This document shows, one piece after another, positions 50,732-60,888 of a stretch of DNA of 64,000 nucleotides. The DNA is from Hyphomicrobiales bacterium (lineage in GTDB: Bacteria; Pseudomonadota; Alphaproteobacteria; Rhizobiales; Rhizobiaceae). Positions within the stretch are counted from its first letter, which is position 1. Every line of letters starts with the position of its first letter. The notes beneath the pieces are model-generated. The model did not search any database and was not told the DNA's origin. It saw nothing but the letters and a program-made list of their open reading frames with translations. The DNA is taken from positions 79,896 through 143,895 of the forward strand of contig UCEU01000041.1 of the NCBI GenBank assembly GCA_900471485.1, written 5' to 3'. The position numbers and the translations under genes are program-made.

Positions 50732-51745
50732 CTACTGCGCCGGCCCGGTGGATTCGCGCAGGATCAGTTCCACCGGCCAGAGCTCGTGGATTTCGCTCGC
50801 CGATCGTCCCGCCAGCAGCTGCAGCACGAGATCGGCGCAACGCGTTCCCGCCGCGCGCATCGAGGATCGCGTCGCCGAAAGCGACGGCGCCATGTTGTCG
50901 GCGCTGAGATAGGGAAACACGTCGTCATGGGCGATGACTGAAACGTCCCGGCCCACCTGCAACCCCAGCGACCTGGCCGCGCGATAGACCCCGAGCGCCG
51001 TCATCATCGAGCCGGCGACGATCGCCGTCGGCGGGTTCGGCTGCTCGAGGAACGAGCGCGCGAAGCGGAAGCCGAGCTCATCGGTGAAATTGCCGCTGGC
51101 GACCAGCTGCGGATCGAACTCGATTCCGCGCGCCTGAAGCGCGTTGCGATAGCCGTTGTCGCGATGCAGCGCATAGGTCGCGCCCGGCCGCCCGTTGATC
51201 ATCGCGATCCTCGTGTGGCCGAGGTCCATCAGATGCGAGGTCGCCCGACGCACCGCGCCTTCGTTGTCGATATCGAGCCAGGCATGCGGTACGTCGATAT
51301 CGGATCGGCCATGCACGAGAAACGGCATGCCGAGCTTGTGCAGCAGCGCGATGCGCTCGTCGTTCGGCCGCGGCGAGTGCATGATGATCGCGTCGACCCG
51401 CCGGCTCTCCACCAGCCGGCGATAGAGCTGCATCTCCTCTTCGTAATTGGCGTCGGCGAGCGGAATGACGAGAATGTCGGTATCCTCTCCCACCAGCTGC
51501 TCGGCCATGCCGGCCATGAACTCGGCGAAGTGGAATTCGCCTGCGCGCCCCATGACCACGCCGATCGCCCCCACCCGTCCGGTCTTCAGCCTGACGGCGT
51601 TGACGTTGGGGCGATAGCCGAGCCGCACCGCCTCCTCCGTCACCCGGGCCCGGGTCACCTCGCTCACCTCGGGATAGCCGCTCAACGCACGACTGACGGT
51701 CGTCGGAGACAGCCCAAGCTGCTTTGCGAACTCTTTAAGTTTCAT
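50732..51745 (-). CDS. thuR: LacI family regulator ThuR
   Basis: The 337-residue protein has an N-terminal LacI helix-turn-helix (MKLKEFAKQLGLSPTTVSRAL) with hinge region, then a periplasmic-binding-protein-like effector domain (about 60-335). It is divergent from thuEFGKAB, as thuR is in Sinorhizobium and Agrobacterium, and most likely represses that operon until trehalose or a related sugar is present. Two near-identical LacI-type sites lie between the genes. Confidence 0.88.
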   Translation of the reverse strand: MKLKEFAKQLGLSPTTVSRALSGYPEVSEVTRARVTEEAVRLGYRPNVNAVRLKTGRVGAIGVVMGRAGEFHFAEFMAGMAEQLVGEDTDILVIPLADANYEEEMQLYRRLVESRRVDAIIMHSPRPNDERIALLHKLGMPFLVHGRSDIDVPHAWLDIDNEGAVRRATSHLMDLGHTRIAMINGRPGATYALHRDNGYRNALQARGIEFDPQLVASGNFTDELGFRFARSFLEQPNPPTAIVAGSMMTALGVYRAARSLGLQVGRDVSVIAHDDVFPYLSADNMAPSLSATRSSMRAAGTRCADLVLQLLAGRSASEIHELWPVELILRESTGPAQ

Positions 51746-51828
51746 GCCCAGCCACGTCTTTCGACCCCCGCGATTCCCCTAACCTAGCGAGGCTTCGCCC
51801 AATGATCCAGCCAATCGCCCGCAACAAG

Positions 51829-51847
51829 CCAAACCGATTTCAATTTT
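51829..51847 (+). promoter_or_regulatory. ThuR operator candidate, thuR-proximal
   Basis: CCAAACCGATTTCAATTTT matches the site at 52002 at 16 of 19 positions. The AAA-N-CG-N-TTT core is the typical LacI-family half-site arrangement. It lies 84 bp upstream of the thuR start. Confidence 0.5.
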
Positions 51848-51973
51848 CGTTACAAAAAGATTTCCACGCCCGCCGTTCTCCACATGCAAAAATTGCATCA
51901 TCCGCATGAAATCATTCAGAAATCATCGATTTCGCCTATCATTGATTGCCTGGAGCGCGACCCGCTTGACTTG

Positions 51974-51985
51974 CCAAAGCGCTTC
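51974..51985 (+). promoter_or_regulatory. Weaker LacI-type site in the thu promoter
   Basis: CCAAAGCGCTTC has the same CCAAA-N-CG-N-TT frame as the two stronger sites and contains the palindrome AAGCGCTT. It overlaps a TTGACT word (51967-51972) by position, as expected of a repression site. Confidence 0.3.
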
Positions 51986-52001
51986 TGACAATTTTTCGAA
52001 A

Positions 52002-52020
52002 CCAAATCGTTTTCAAATTG
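52002..52020 (+). promoter_or_regulatory. ThuR operator candidate, thuE-proximal
   Basis: CCAAATCGTTTTCAAATTG lies 34 bp upstream of the thuE start, in the same orientation as the 51829 copy and 173 bp from it. A repressor bound to both could loop the DNA (inference). Confidence 0.5.
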
Positions 52021-52053
52021 GAAGACGTAATGGTTCTTTTTGGGAGGAAGATC

Positions 52054-53319
52054 ATGAAGTTTCGTCTTACGGCGGCCGTCATCGCGGCCGCGCTCATCGG
52101 CACGGCCCTGCCGTCGCTTGCCGCCAACATCAGCATCTCGGCAAGCTCGACCGGCAAGAACCTCGACCTGTTCCGCAAGCAGCTCGACGAGTTCGAGAAG
52201 GCCACCGGCAACAAGGTCAGCATCGTCACCATGCCGTCCTCGTCGACCGAGCAGTTCTCGCAGTACCGCCTGTGGCTCGCCGCCGGCAACAAGGACGTCG
52301 ACGTCTACCAGACCGACGTGATCTGGGCGCCGCAGCTGGCCGACCAGTTCCTCGATCTCAAGGATGCCGCAAAGGACGTCGTGGGCGATTTCTTCCCCTC
52401 GATCATCCAGTCGCAGACGGTCAACGGCCGCCTCGTCGCCATGCCGCTCTATACCGACGCGCCCGCCCTCTTCTACCGCAAGGACCTGCTCGACAAATAC
52501 GGCAAGCAGCCGCCGAAGACCTGGGACGAGATGGCGGCGACCGCCAAGGAAATCCAGGACAAGGAGCGCGAAGCCGGCCAGAAGGACCTCTGGGGCTACG
52601 TCTTCCAGGGCAACGCCTATGAAGGCCTGACCTGCAACGCGCTGGAGTGGATCAAATCGTCAGGCGGCGGCCAGATCATCGAACCCGACGGCACCATCTC
52701 GATCAACAACGAGAAGGCCGCGGCCGCCATCGAGCGCGCCAAGGGCTGGGTCGGCACCATTTCGCCGGGCGGCGTGCTCGCCTACCAGGAAGAGGAATCG
52801 CGCGGCGTCTGGCAGACCGGTAACGCCGTCTTCATGCGCAACTGGCCTTACGCCTATGCGCTCGGCAACGGCCCTGACAGTGCAGTGAAGGGCAAGTTCG
52901 ACGTCACCACGCTGCCGGCAGCCGCCGATGGCGACAAGCCGTCCTCGACGCTCGGCGGCTGGAACCTCGCCGTCTCCAAATATTCGCAGAACCCCGAGGT
53001 CGCGATCGAACTCGTGAAGTTCCTGACCTCCAAGGAAAGCCAGAAGCAGCGCGCCATCGAGCTCTCCAACCTGCCGACGCTGTCTGCCCTCTACGACGAC
53101 AAGGACATCGCAGCAGCGGCTCCCTTCATGCCGAACTGGAAGCCGATCTTCGAAAACGCCGTGCCGCGTCCCTCGGCTTCGGCCAAGGTCAAGTACAACG
53201 AGGTCTCCGCCAAGTTCTGGACCGCCGTCCACAACACGCTGTCGGGCAATGGCACGGCCGCTGAAAACCTCGAGCTTCTCGAAGCCGACCTGACGTCGCT
53301 CAAGGGCGACAATTGGTAA
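52054..53319 (+). CDS. thuE: Trehalose/disaccharide-binding protein ThuE
   Basis: ATG 52054 follows GGGAGGAAG and gives 421 residues; the upstream extension of the frame is not used. A Sec signal peptide (about 23 residues, ending SLAAN) precedes a family 1 sugar-binding fold. The order of the six following genes matches rhizobial thuEFGKAB exactly, in which ThuE binds trehalose, maltitol and sucrose isomers in the periplasm. A 13-bp hairpin follows in the gap to thuF. Confidence 0.9.
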   Translation: MKFRLTAAVIAAALIGTALPSLAANISISASSTGKNLDLFRKQLDEFEKATGNKVSIVTMPSSSTEQFSQYRLWLAAGNKDVDVYQTDVIWAPQLADQFLDLKDAAKDVVGDFFPSIIQSQTVNGRLVAMPLYTDAPALFYRKDLLDKYGKQPPKTWDEMAATAKEIQDKEREAGQKDLWGYVFQGNAYEGLTCNALEWIKSSGGGQIIEPDGTISINNEKAAAAIERAKGWVGTISPGGVLAYQEEESRGVWQTGNAVFMRNWPYAYALGNGPDSAVKGKFDVTTLPAAADGDKPSSTLGGWNLAVSKYSQNPEVAIELVKFLTSKESQKQRAIELSNLPTLSALYDDKDIAAAAPFMPNWKPIFENAVPRPSASAKVKYNEVSAKFWTAVHNTLSGNGTAAENLELLEADLTSLKGDNW

Positions 53320-53328
53320 TCCATCGAC

Positions 53329-53359
53329 GCGCCGGCGGCGGGCTATCCGCTGCCGGCGC
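53329..53359 (+). terminator. Hairpin in the thuE-thuF gap
   Basis: GCGCCGGCGGCGG (53329-53341) pairs with CCGCTGCCGGCGC (53347-53359), 13 pairs with one G-T, across a five-base loop. No T run follows, so stabilising the upstream thuE message is more likely than termination. Confidence 0.55.
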
Positions 53360-53403
53360 TCCGAAGGACGCCACCGTCAATCGTGTCAGGAAGCGGGTAT
53401 CTC

Positions 53404-54390
53404 ATGAGTGAAGTTGCAGTTTCTGAAGGCCTGAAAGCGCAGACGCGCGCCAGGGCCACCTCGTCGGACCTGAAGGCCGACCGCGTCCGCTCCGCCTGGA
53501 TGTTCCTGGCGCCGACGCTGTTCATCCTCGCCGTCGTCGCCGGCTGGCCGCTGTTTCGCACCATCTATTTCAGCTTCACCAACGCCTCGCTCACCAGTCT
53601 CGGCGACGCCAAGTTCGTCGGCTTCGACAATTACCTGACCTGGATCACGCTGAAGAGCGGCCGCACCGTCTACAAGGGCCTGCTCGCCGATCCCGCTTGG
53701 TGGAACGCGGTGTGGAACACGATGAAGTTCACGGTGCTTTCCGTGCTGATCGAAACAGCCCTCGGCCTCATCGTCGCCCTCGTGCTGAACGCCCAGTTCG
53801 CCGGCCGCGGCATCGTGCGCGCCGCCATCCTCATCCCCTGGGCGATCCCGACCATCGTCTCTGCCAAGATGTGGGCCTGGATGCTCAACGACCAGTTCGG
53901 CATCCTGAACGATCTCTTCATGGCGCTCGGCCTGATCAGCCAGAAGATCGCCTGGACCGCCAATCCCGACACCGCGATGATCGCCGTCCTGATCGTCGAC
54001 GTCTGGAAGACCACGCCCTTCATGGCGCTTCTCATCCTCGCCGGCCTGCAGATGGTGCCCGGCGATATCTACGAGGCCGCCAAGATCGACGGCATCAACC
54101 CGATCAAGGTCTTCTGGCGCCTGACGCTGCCGCTGATCCGCCCCGCGATCATGGTCGCCGTCATTTTCCGCATGCTCGATGCCATGCGCATCTTCGACCT
54201 GATCTACGTGCTGACGCCGAACAACGCGCAGACCAAGACCATGTCCGTGATGGCGAGAGAGAACCTCTTCGACTTCGACAAGTTCGCCTATGGCGCAACC
54301 GCCTCGACCGTTCTCTTCCTGCTCATCGCCACCGTCACCGTGCTCTACATGTGGCTCGGCCGCGTCAACCTCGGCGGGAGTGAACGCTGA
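53404..54390 (+). CDS. thuF: Disaccharide ABC transporter permease ThuF (MalF-like)
   Basis: The 328-residue protein from ATG 53404 has six main membrane helices after a cytoplasmic N-terminus and the EAA loop YEAAKIDGINPIKVFWRLTLP (about 223-243). It is the MalF-type half of the ThuFG channel. An in-frame ATG at 53383 would add seven residues. The stop overlaps the thuG start (TGATG). Confidence 0.92.
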   Translation: MSEVAVSEGLKAQTRARATSSDLKADRVRSAWMFLAPTLFILAVVAGWPLFRTIYFSFTNASLTSLGDAKFVGFDNYLTWITLKSGRTVYKGLLADPAWWNAVWNTMKFTVLSVLIETALGLIVALVLNAQFAGRGIVRAAILIPWAIPTIVSAKMWAWMLNDQFGILNDLFMALGLISQKIAWTANPDTAMIAVLIVDVWKTTPFMALLILAGLQMVPGDIYEAAKIDGINPIKVFWRLTLPLIRPAIMVAVIFRMLDAMRIFDLIYVLTPNNAQTKTMSVMARENLFDFDKFAYGATASTVLFLLIATVTVLYMWLGRVNLGGSER

Positions 54391-55220
54391 TGCTTCTCAC
54401 AGCCACCAAGAACACCCTTTTCTATCTCCTCGTCGGCGTCATCGTCATCATCGCGGTCTTCCCCTTCTATTACGCGATCCTGACCAGCTTCAAAGCCGGA
54501 ACGGCATTGTTCGAAATCAACTACTGGCCGACCTCGATCTCGTTTGCGAACTACGCCAACGTGCTGACCACGGGCAGTTTCATCCACAGCCTCGGCAACT
54601 CGCTGCTGGTCGCCGTCTGCGTCGTCGCCGCCTCGCTGCTGCTCGCTGTCACCGCATCCTATGCTCTCGCCCGCGTCCATTTCCGCGGCCGCGCGCTGCT
54701 GATGCTGACGATCCTGTCGGTCTCGATGTTCCCGCAGATCGCCGTGCTGGCCGGCCTGTTCGAGCTGATCCGCTGGATCGGCATCTTCAACACGCCGTTT
54801 GCGCTGATCTTCTCCTACATGATCTTCACCCTGCCCTTCACGGTCTGGGTTCTGACCACCTTCATGCGCGATCTGCCCATCGAAATCGAAGAAGCGGCGA
54901 TCGTCGATGGGGCCTCTCCATGGGTCATCATCACCCAGGTTTTCATGCCGCTGATGTGGCCGGCTTTGGTCACGACCGGGCTGCTCGCCTTCATTACGGC
55001 CTGGAACGAATTCCTTTTCGCCCTAACCTTTACGTCTTCGGACGCGCAGCGAACCGTGCCGGTCGCCATCGCCCTCTTGTCGGGCGGCAGCCAGTTCGAG
55101 ATTCCGTGGGGCAACATCATGGCGGCATCCGTCATCGTCACGGTCCCTGTCGTTGTCCTGGTGCTCATATTCCAGCGCCGGATCATTTCCGGCCTCACCG
55201 CCGGCGGCGTCAAAGGTTGA
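54390..55220 (+). CDS. thuG: Disaccharide ABC transporter permease ThuG (MalG-like)
   Basis: The 276-residue MalG-type permease has six membrane helices and the EEAAIVDGASPWVIITQVFMP docking loop (about 167-187). It pairs with ThuF. It is coupled to thuF by a one-base overlap, and thuK follows after 12 bases. Confidence 0.92.
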   Translation: MLLTATKNTLFYLLVGVIVIIAVFPFYYAILTSFKAGTALFEINYWPTSISFANYANVLTTGSFIHSLGNSLLVAVCVVAASLLLAVTASYALARVHFRGRALLMLTILSVSMFPQIAVLAGLFELIRWIGIFNTPFALIFSYMIFTLPFTVWVLTTFMRDLPIEIEEAAIVDGASPWVIITQVFMPLMWPALVTTGLLAFITAWNEFLFALTFTSSDAQRTVPVAIALLSGGSQFEIPWGNIMAASVIVTVPVVVLVLIFQRRIISGLTAGGVKG

Positions 55221-55232
55221 AGAAAGCACGAT

Positions 55233-56261
<1,029 letters not shown>

Positions 56262-56329
56262 AACCAACCCAAACAACCGGATCCCGGCCGCTTCCCAACG
56301 GTTTCGATCCACCACGCGCATGAAGGAGC

Positions 56330-57121
56330 ATGACTTTGGCTATTCGCACCATCGTATGGGGTGAAAACATCCATGAAAACACCAACGAGATCGTCCGCGG
56401 CATCTATCCCGATGGCATGCACACGACGATCGCCAACGCGCTGAACACCGATCCTGATATCAGCGCCACGACGGCCACGCTGCAGGAGCCGGAACACGGC
56501 CTGACCGAAGCGCGCCTCGCAGAAACCGACGTGCTGACCTGGTGGGGCCACAAGGACCACGGCGCCGTCTCCGACGTCGTCGTCGAGCGCGTCGCCAAGC
56601 GCGTCTGGGAAGGCATGGGCCTGCTCGTCCTGCATTCCGGCCACTTCTCGAAGATCTTCAAGCGCCTGATGGGCACACCCTGCGCGCTGAAGTGGCGCGA
56701 AGCCGGCGAGCGCGAGCGCCTGTGGACGATCAACCAGCGCCACCCGATCGCGGCCGGCATCGGCGAGAACTTCGTGCTCGAGAATGAAGAGATGTACGGC
56801 GAGCAGTTCTCCGTTCCCGAGCCGCTCGAAACCGTCTTCATCTCTTGGTTCCAGGGCGGCGAAGTCTTCCGCTCGGGGCTGACCTGGCGCCGCGGCGCCG
56901 GCAACATCTTCTACTTCCGCCCCGGCCACGAGACCTATCCGACCTACCACGACTCCAACGTTCAGAAGGTGCTGATCAACGGCGTCAAATGGGCCTATAA
57001 TCCTGAGGGCGACCTGAAGAGCATCACCGATGCCCCGAATGTCCCGGTCGAAAAGGCGCTGGAGCCGATCACCGAACGCGGCCCGAGACTGCACCAGGCC
57101 GGCGAAGCCGGTTACCGCTGA
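56330..57121 (+). CDS. thuA: Trehalose utilisation protein ThuA
   Basis: The 263-residue protein is the founding type of the ThuA family (glutamine-amidotransferase-like fold, PF06283). It shows VWGENIHEN at the start, LTWWGHKDHG (about 66-75), LLVLHSGHF (about 97-105) and YFRPGHETYP (about 198-207), with conserved histidines but no classic cysteine triad. Together with ThuB it converts trehalose and related disaccharides through 3-keto derivatives. AAGGAG precedes ATG 56330; thuB follows after 11 bases. Confidence 0.93.
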   Translation: MTLAIRTIVWGENIHENTNEIVRGIYPDGMHTTIANALNTDPDISATTATLQEPEHGLTEARLAETDVLTWWGHKDHGAVSDVVVERVAKRVWEGMGLLVLHSGHFSKIFKRLMGTPCALKWREAGERERLWTINQRHPIAAGIGENFVLENEEMYGEQFSVPEPLETVFISWFQGGEVFRSGLTWRRGAGNIFYFRPGHETYPTYHDSNVQKVLINGVKWAYNPEGDLKSITDAPNVPVEKALEPITERGPRLHQAGEAGYR

Positions 57122-57132
57122 GGAGAACAGCA

Positions 57133-58239
57133 ATGCGTCTACTCGTTCTTGGCACAGGCGTCATGGCCAAAAACCAGGTCGCCAATTTTCTGGCCATCGA
57201 TGGCGTCGAGGTCGTCGGCGCCGTCGATACGGATCTCGCACGGCTGACCGAATTCGCCGATCACTTCCACATCGAAAAGCGCTTCCGCACCTTGGAAGAG
57301 GCAATCGAGTGGGGCGAATTCGACAGCGCCACCAACGTCACGCCTGACCGCATCCACTACGCGACCAGCCTGGCGCTGATCGCCGCCGGCAAGCATGTCT
57401 TCTGCGAAAAGCCGCTGGCCGAACATTACGACCACGCCCTGGAGATGACGGAAGCGGCAGAAGCCGCCGGCGTCATCAACATGGTCAACCTCACCTACCG
57501 CAACGTCGCGCCCCTGCAGCGCGCCCGCGAGATGGTGCTGGCCGGCGAACTCGGCACCATCAGGCACGTCGAGGCCTCCTACCTCCAGAGCTGGCTCGTT
57601 TCCCGCGCATGGGGCGACTGGCGCACGGAATCGCGCTGGCTCTGGCGTCTGTCGACCGGCCACGGCTCCAACGGCGTGCTCGGCGATGTCGGCATCCACA
57701 TCCTCGACTTCGCGGCCTATGGCGCGGCGACCGATATCGACCACGTCTTCGCCCGCCTGAAGACCTTCAACAAGGCGCCGGGCGGCCAGATCGGCGAATA
57801 TCTCTTGGATGCCAACGACAGCTTCACAATGTCGGTGGATTTCACCAACGGCGCGCTCGGCGTCATCCACGCCACCCGCTGGGCGACCGGCCACCTCAAC
57901 GAGTTGAAGCTACGCATCTACGGCGAAAAGGGCAGCCTCGAGGTCACCCATCGCCCCGATGGCTCGGACCTCCGCGGCTGCTTCGGCGAGGACATCGAAA
58001 GCGCCACCTGGCGCGACATCGAGGTGCCGCCGGTGCTGACCAACTACCAGCGCTTCGCCGAAGCCGTGAAGACGGGCAAGCAGGACGACCCCACCTTCCG
58101 CCACGCCGCCAACCTGCAGAAGGTCATCGACCTCGCCATCGTCTCCGAACGCGAACGCCGCGAGCTCAACCTCCTTGCCGCCCAAGAGCAGGACAGCGCC
58201 CCCGACAAGCGCATCCCGCCGCTGACGGTGGTGGTGTAA
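57133..58239 (+). CDS. thuB: Disaccharide 3-dehydrogenase-type oxidoreductase ThuB
   Basis: The 368-residue Gfo/Idh/MocA protein starts with an NAD-binding fold (LLVLGTGVMAKNQVANFL) and has the signature CEKPLAEHYDHA (about 92-103) with the catalytic lysine; the substrate domain follows with the GDVGIHILDFAAYG helix (about 186-199). In rhizobia ThuB oxidises trehalose-type sugars to 3-keto sugars. GAGGAGAAC precedes the start. It is the last gene of the operon, followed by a hairpin terminator. Confidence 0.93.
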   Translation: MRLLVLGTGVMAKNQVANFLAIDGVEVVGAVDTDLARLTEFADHFHIEKRFRTLEEAIEWGEFDSATNVTPDRIHYATSLALIAAGKHVFCEKPLAEHYDHALEMTEAAEAAGVINMVNLTYRNVAPLQRAREMVLAGELGTIRHVEASYLQSWLVSRAWGDWRTESRWLWRLSTGHGSNGVLGDVGIHILDFAAYGAATDIDHVFARLKTFNKAPGGQIGEYLLDANDSFTMSVDFTNGALGVIHATRWATGHLNELKLRIYGEKGSLEVTHRPDGSDLRGCFGEDIESATWRDIEVPPVLTNYQRFAEAVKTGKQDDPTFRHAANLQKVIDLAIVSERERRELNLLAAQEQDSAPDKRIPPLTVVV

Positions 58240-58258
58240 GGGGTGATTGAGAATGCAG

Positions 58259-58283
58259 GGCCCGCGAAAGCGGGCCTTGTTGC
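58259..58283 (+). terminator. Terminator of the thu operon
   Basis: GGCCCGC (58259-58265) pairs perfectly with GCGGGCC (58270-58276) over a GAAA loop, followed by TTGTTGCTT. It lies 20 bp after the thuB stop. Confidence 0.75.
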
Positions 58284-58356
58284 TTGGGTGGCTGGCTACG
58301 GAATGTTTCGTAGTTGGCGAGCAAATTCGCATCCGAAAAATTCGGTCTTGCCGTGC

Positions 58357-58490
58357 GGCCCCCTCACCCTACCCTCTCCCCCAGGGGAGAGGGGAAGAGA
58401 CCGCGGAGGGTGCCGCTTTTCCCTTCTCCCCTCGGGGAGAAGGTGCCCGAAGGTTTCAGGTGCAACAAGTTGCACCGGGGATGAGGGGGC
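58357..58490. repeat. Palindromic intergenic repeat cluster
   Basis: The outer arms GCCCCCTCA and TGAGGGGGC enclose three local palindromes: CCCTCTCCCC/GGGGAGAGGG, CCTTCTCCCC/GGGGAGAAGG and GTGCAACAAGTTGCAC. It is the CCCTCTCCCC type of rhizobial repeat, different from the elements at 12309 and 26832. It fills the gap between thuB and the methyltransferase gene. Confidence 0.75.
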
Positions 58491-58531
58491 TCCGAGCGCA
58501 GGTGTTGTATCCCCAACGCGGAGGATCAAAC

Positions 58532-59341
58532 GTGGCGATCTACGACGAACAGACCGATGACGAAAAGGCCCGCTGGTATTCCAACGGCGCGAGGTTCTAT
58601 GTCGAAGGTCGCCCCCGCTATCCGGCCGCCGTGATAGCAGCGGCCGCAGCCGTGGCGGAATGGCAACCGCAGAGCCGTGTCCTCGAAATCGGCAGCGGCC
58701 CAGGCACGGCCACGCAGGACTTCGCCGCCTCGGGCGGTCGATTTACCTGTGTCGAGCCCAACGCCGACTTCGTCGCAATCGCGCGTGACGTTCTCGCCCC
58801 TTTCCCGGATATCACCTTCGAGACGAGTACATTGGAGCAAGCCGATCTCTCCGGCCCGTTCGATATCGTTCTCGCAGCATCCTCGTTTCACTGGATCGAT
58901 CAGAAGCGCGGTGTCCAGCGGATCGAGGAATTGCTCGCGCCGGGCGGATTTGCCGTGCTGCTGTGGAACAAGGAACCCCAGCCCGTCGCGCAACAGGCCG
59001 AGGCCGTGGACGAGGCATTCCAGCGCTCCGGTTATCGGCAACCGATCGAGAGGCAGTCCCGAGACGAGATCGCCAAGGTGTTTTGGGGACTTTCCGAACC
59101 ACTACAGAAGGCAGCCTTTGCCGAGAGGCTCTTCTGCCATGTCGAGGTCGCCGACGACTACAGCGTCGACCGTTTCGTCGCCCTTCATCGCAGCCTCTCC
59201 CCCTTTCTGGCTTTGCCGCCAGAAAAGCAGACAGACGTAGCCGAGGCGCTGATCGAAAACCTCAGCGCCCTGGTCGGCCCGACGATCCGGACAACCCGCA
59301 TATCCGCAGCCCACATCTTCCAGCGATCGGATCACCGCTAG
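58532..59341 (+). CDS. Class I SAM-dependent methyltransferase
   Basis: The start is GTG 58532 with GGAGG at 58520; the frame upstream runs through the repeat and is excluded. The 269-residue protein has motif I VLEIGSGPGTATQDFA (about 51-66), motif II FTCVEPNADFVAIA and FDIVLAASSFHWID (about 109-122), the pattern of UbiE/Tam-like small-molecule methyltransferases. The substrate is unknown. It has its own promoter region after the repeat. Confidence 0.88.
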   Translation: MAIYDEQTDDEKARWYSNGARFYVEGRPRYPAAVIAAAAAVAEWQPQSRVLEIGSGPGTATQDFAASGGRFTCVEPNADFVAIARDVLAPFPDITFETSTLEQADLSGPFDIVLAASSFHWIDQKRGVQRIEELLAPGGFAVLLWNKEPQPVAQQAEAVDEAFQRSGYRQPIERQSRDEIAKVFWGLSEPLQKAAFAERLFCHVEVADDYSVDRFVALHRSLSPFLALPPEKQTDVAEALIENLSALVGPTIRTTRISAAHIFQRSDHR

Positions 59342-59414
59342 ACAAACGCGCCCGATAACCGGTCAAATCTAAGCGGTCCGCGGCCGATAGAGATCATGCT
59401 CGTCTCAGACAGCA

Positions 59415-59675
59415 TCAGCCGCCGACGGCATCGCTCACGCATTTCTTGGTGTAGGCGGTCTTGGCGGCACCTGCCAGCGCCTTGCCGTTCTTGTCCTTGG
59501 CGGACATGTCGCAAGCAGCAGCGGCATCCTTCTGGCACTTGTTCATCGACGACGTCAGCGCAGCACCTGCCAGTGGCTTGCCGTTCTTGTCGACTGCCTT
59601 GGAGGCGCATGTATCGGCGGCATGAGCCGTCGCGGCCGACAGGATCAAGGCTACCGCAATGAGAACCGTTTTCAT
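59415..59675 (-). CDS. PsiF-family small secreted protein
   Basis: The 86-residue protein has a Sec signal peptide (about 19 residues, ending AHAAD) and two copies of the PsiF repeat, each with a conserved cysteine pair and the phrase DKNGKPLAGAA or DKNGKALAGAA. PsiF of E. coli is phosphate-starvation inducible; its function is unknown. It is a single gene. Confidence 0.85.
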   Translation of the reverse strand: MKTVLIAVALILSAATAHAADTCASKAVDKNGKPLAGAALTSSMNKCQKDAAAACDMSAKDKNGKALAGAAKTAYTKKCVSDAVGG

Positions 59676-59817
59676 CGTCTATTCCTCCCACAATTTGCCG
59701 TTATCAGCATCGAAAACGCTACCTGATGTTGAGCCATCGGGAGCAGCTATCTAACGGAATCTTATAGGCTCTTCCTGGCGATTTGTACAATGACAACGCC
59801 ACCAGTGGCGCCCCGCC

Positions 59818-60726
59818 CTAACCGTCCGACTCATCCGTCTTCGGCGCGGCGCCGAACAAGTTTTTCAAGGCGCTTGTCTTGGTCTTCTGCGCCTTGCTGA
59901 GCTTCAGCGCGCGGTTGGCGGCCTTGGCCTGTTCGAGCATCATCTCGATCTGGATCTGCTGGATTTCGGTGAGCCGCTCCCACTGCCGGTTCAAGAGGTG
60001 ATCGACCTTTTCGTGCAGGTGGCGGATTTCCAGTTCGGCCTTCAGGTTGACCTTGTAGTCGTTCAGCGCGCGCAGCCGATCTTTCGATTCCTGGCGGCGC
60101 TGGCTCATCATGATGATCGGCGCCTGCAGGGCGGCGATGGTCGAGAGGATGAGGTTGAGCAGGATGAAGGGATAGGCGTCGAAGGCCTGCCGCTCGCCCA
60201 TCAGCAGGTTGATGCCCATCCAGATGGCCAGGAACAGGCAGAAGGAGATGATGAAGGTCCAGCTGCCGCCGAACGTGGCGACGACATCGGCCACGCGGTC
60301 GCCGATCGAGCGGTGCTCCTCGTAATCCTCTTCGATGTTTTCGGCCAGCGTATCGTGGCTGCGAAGGCTCTCAACGACCTCGTCCTCGAGGTTGGAGAGC
60401 TCGCCGCGTTCGTCGCGCAGCAATTCGGCGATGTACTGGCCGCGATAATCGTCCACCACCTTGCGATTGATATAGTCGTCCGAGTGCAGCCCCGGATGCT
60501 TCTGCCGCATGAACTCCGCAAGCGCAGGCCGCAGATCGTCGAAGTGGATGGCGTCTTTCTTCTTGAGCGCAGCGCCCGTGATCGCATCGACGAGGCGCAC
60601 GGACTTCGCCTTCGCCCGCTCCAGACTGTCGCTATAGTCCTTCATCTCGACGGTGGCGGCCTCGCCGTGCCCGGCGTCGAAGTCCACGATCCCGCCCGCG
60701 AACTCAAGCGACTTCTCTTCTGCCAT
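59818..60726 (-). CDS. DUF1003 membrane protein
   Basis: The 302-residue protein has a soluble acidic N-terminal half (about 1-135), two membrane helices (about 148-168 and 180-205, FIISFCLFLAIWMGINLL and FILLNLILSTIAALQAPIIMM) and a charged C-terminal coiled coil (MSQRRQESKDRLRALNDY onwards), which is the DUF1003 arrangement. Function is unknown. It stands alone and points towards the psiF-like gene. Confidence 0.85.
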   Translation of the reverse strand: MAEEKSLEFAGGIVDFDAGHGEAATVEMKDYSDSLERAKAKSVRLVDAITGAALKKKDAIHFDDLRPALAEFMRQKHPGLHSDDYINRKVVDDYRGQYIAELLRDERGELSNLEDEVVESLRSHDTLAENIEEDYEEHRSIGDRVADVVATFGGSWTFIISFCLFLAIWMGINLLMGERQAFDAYPFILLNLILSTIAALQAPIIMMSQRRQESKDRLRALNDYKVNLKAELEIRHLHEKVDHLLNRQWERLTEIQQIQIEMMLEQAKAANRALKLSKAQKTKTSALKNLFGAAPKTDESDG

Positions 60727-60888
60727 CCGACGATCCTCTGTGCCGATTTCTGCGCTCTAACCATCAAATCGAACAGGATTGTGACATTGCTTACGCCATA
60801 ATTGATAGATTTTTACGGGTTGCATTAGAGAGGAGTTATCGCGCCAGGGTTACGCTCATTCATGAGCAGTTAGTAACGCGGAGCAGGT

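Noticed and set aside
58247..58531. A 95-codon upstream extension of the methyltransferase frame
   Set aside because: It runs through the palindromic repeat, while GGAGG at 58520 and GTG 58532 give a normal-length protein.
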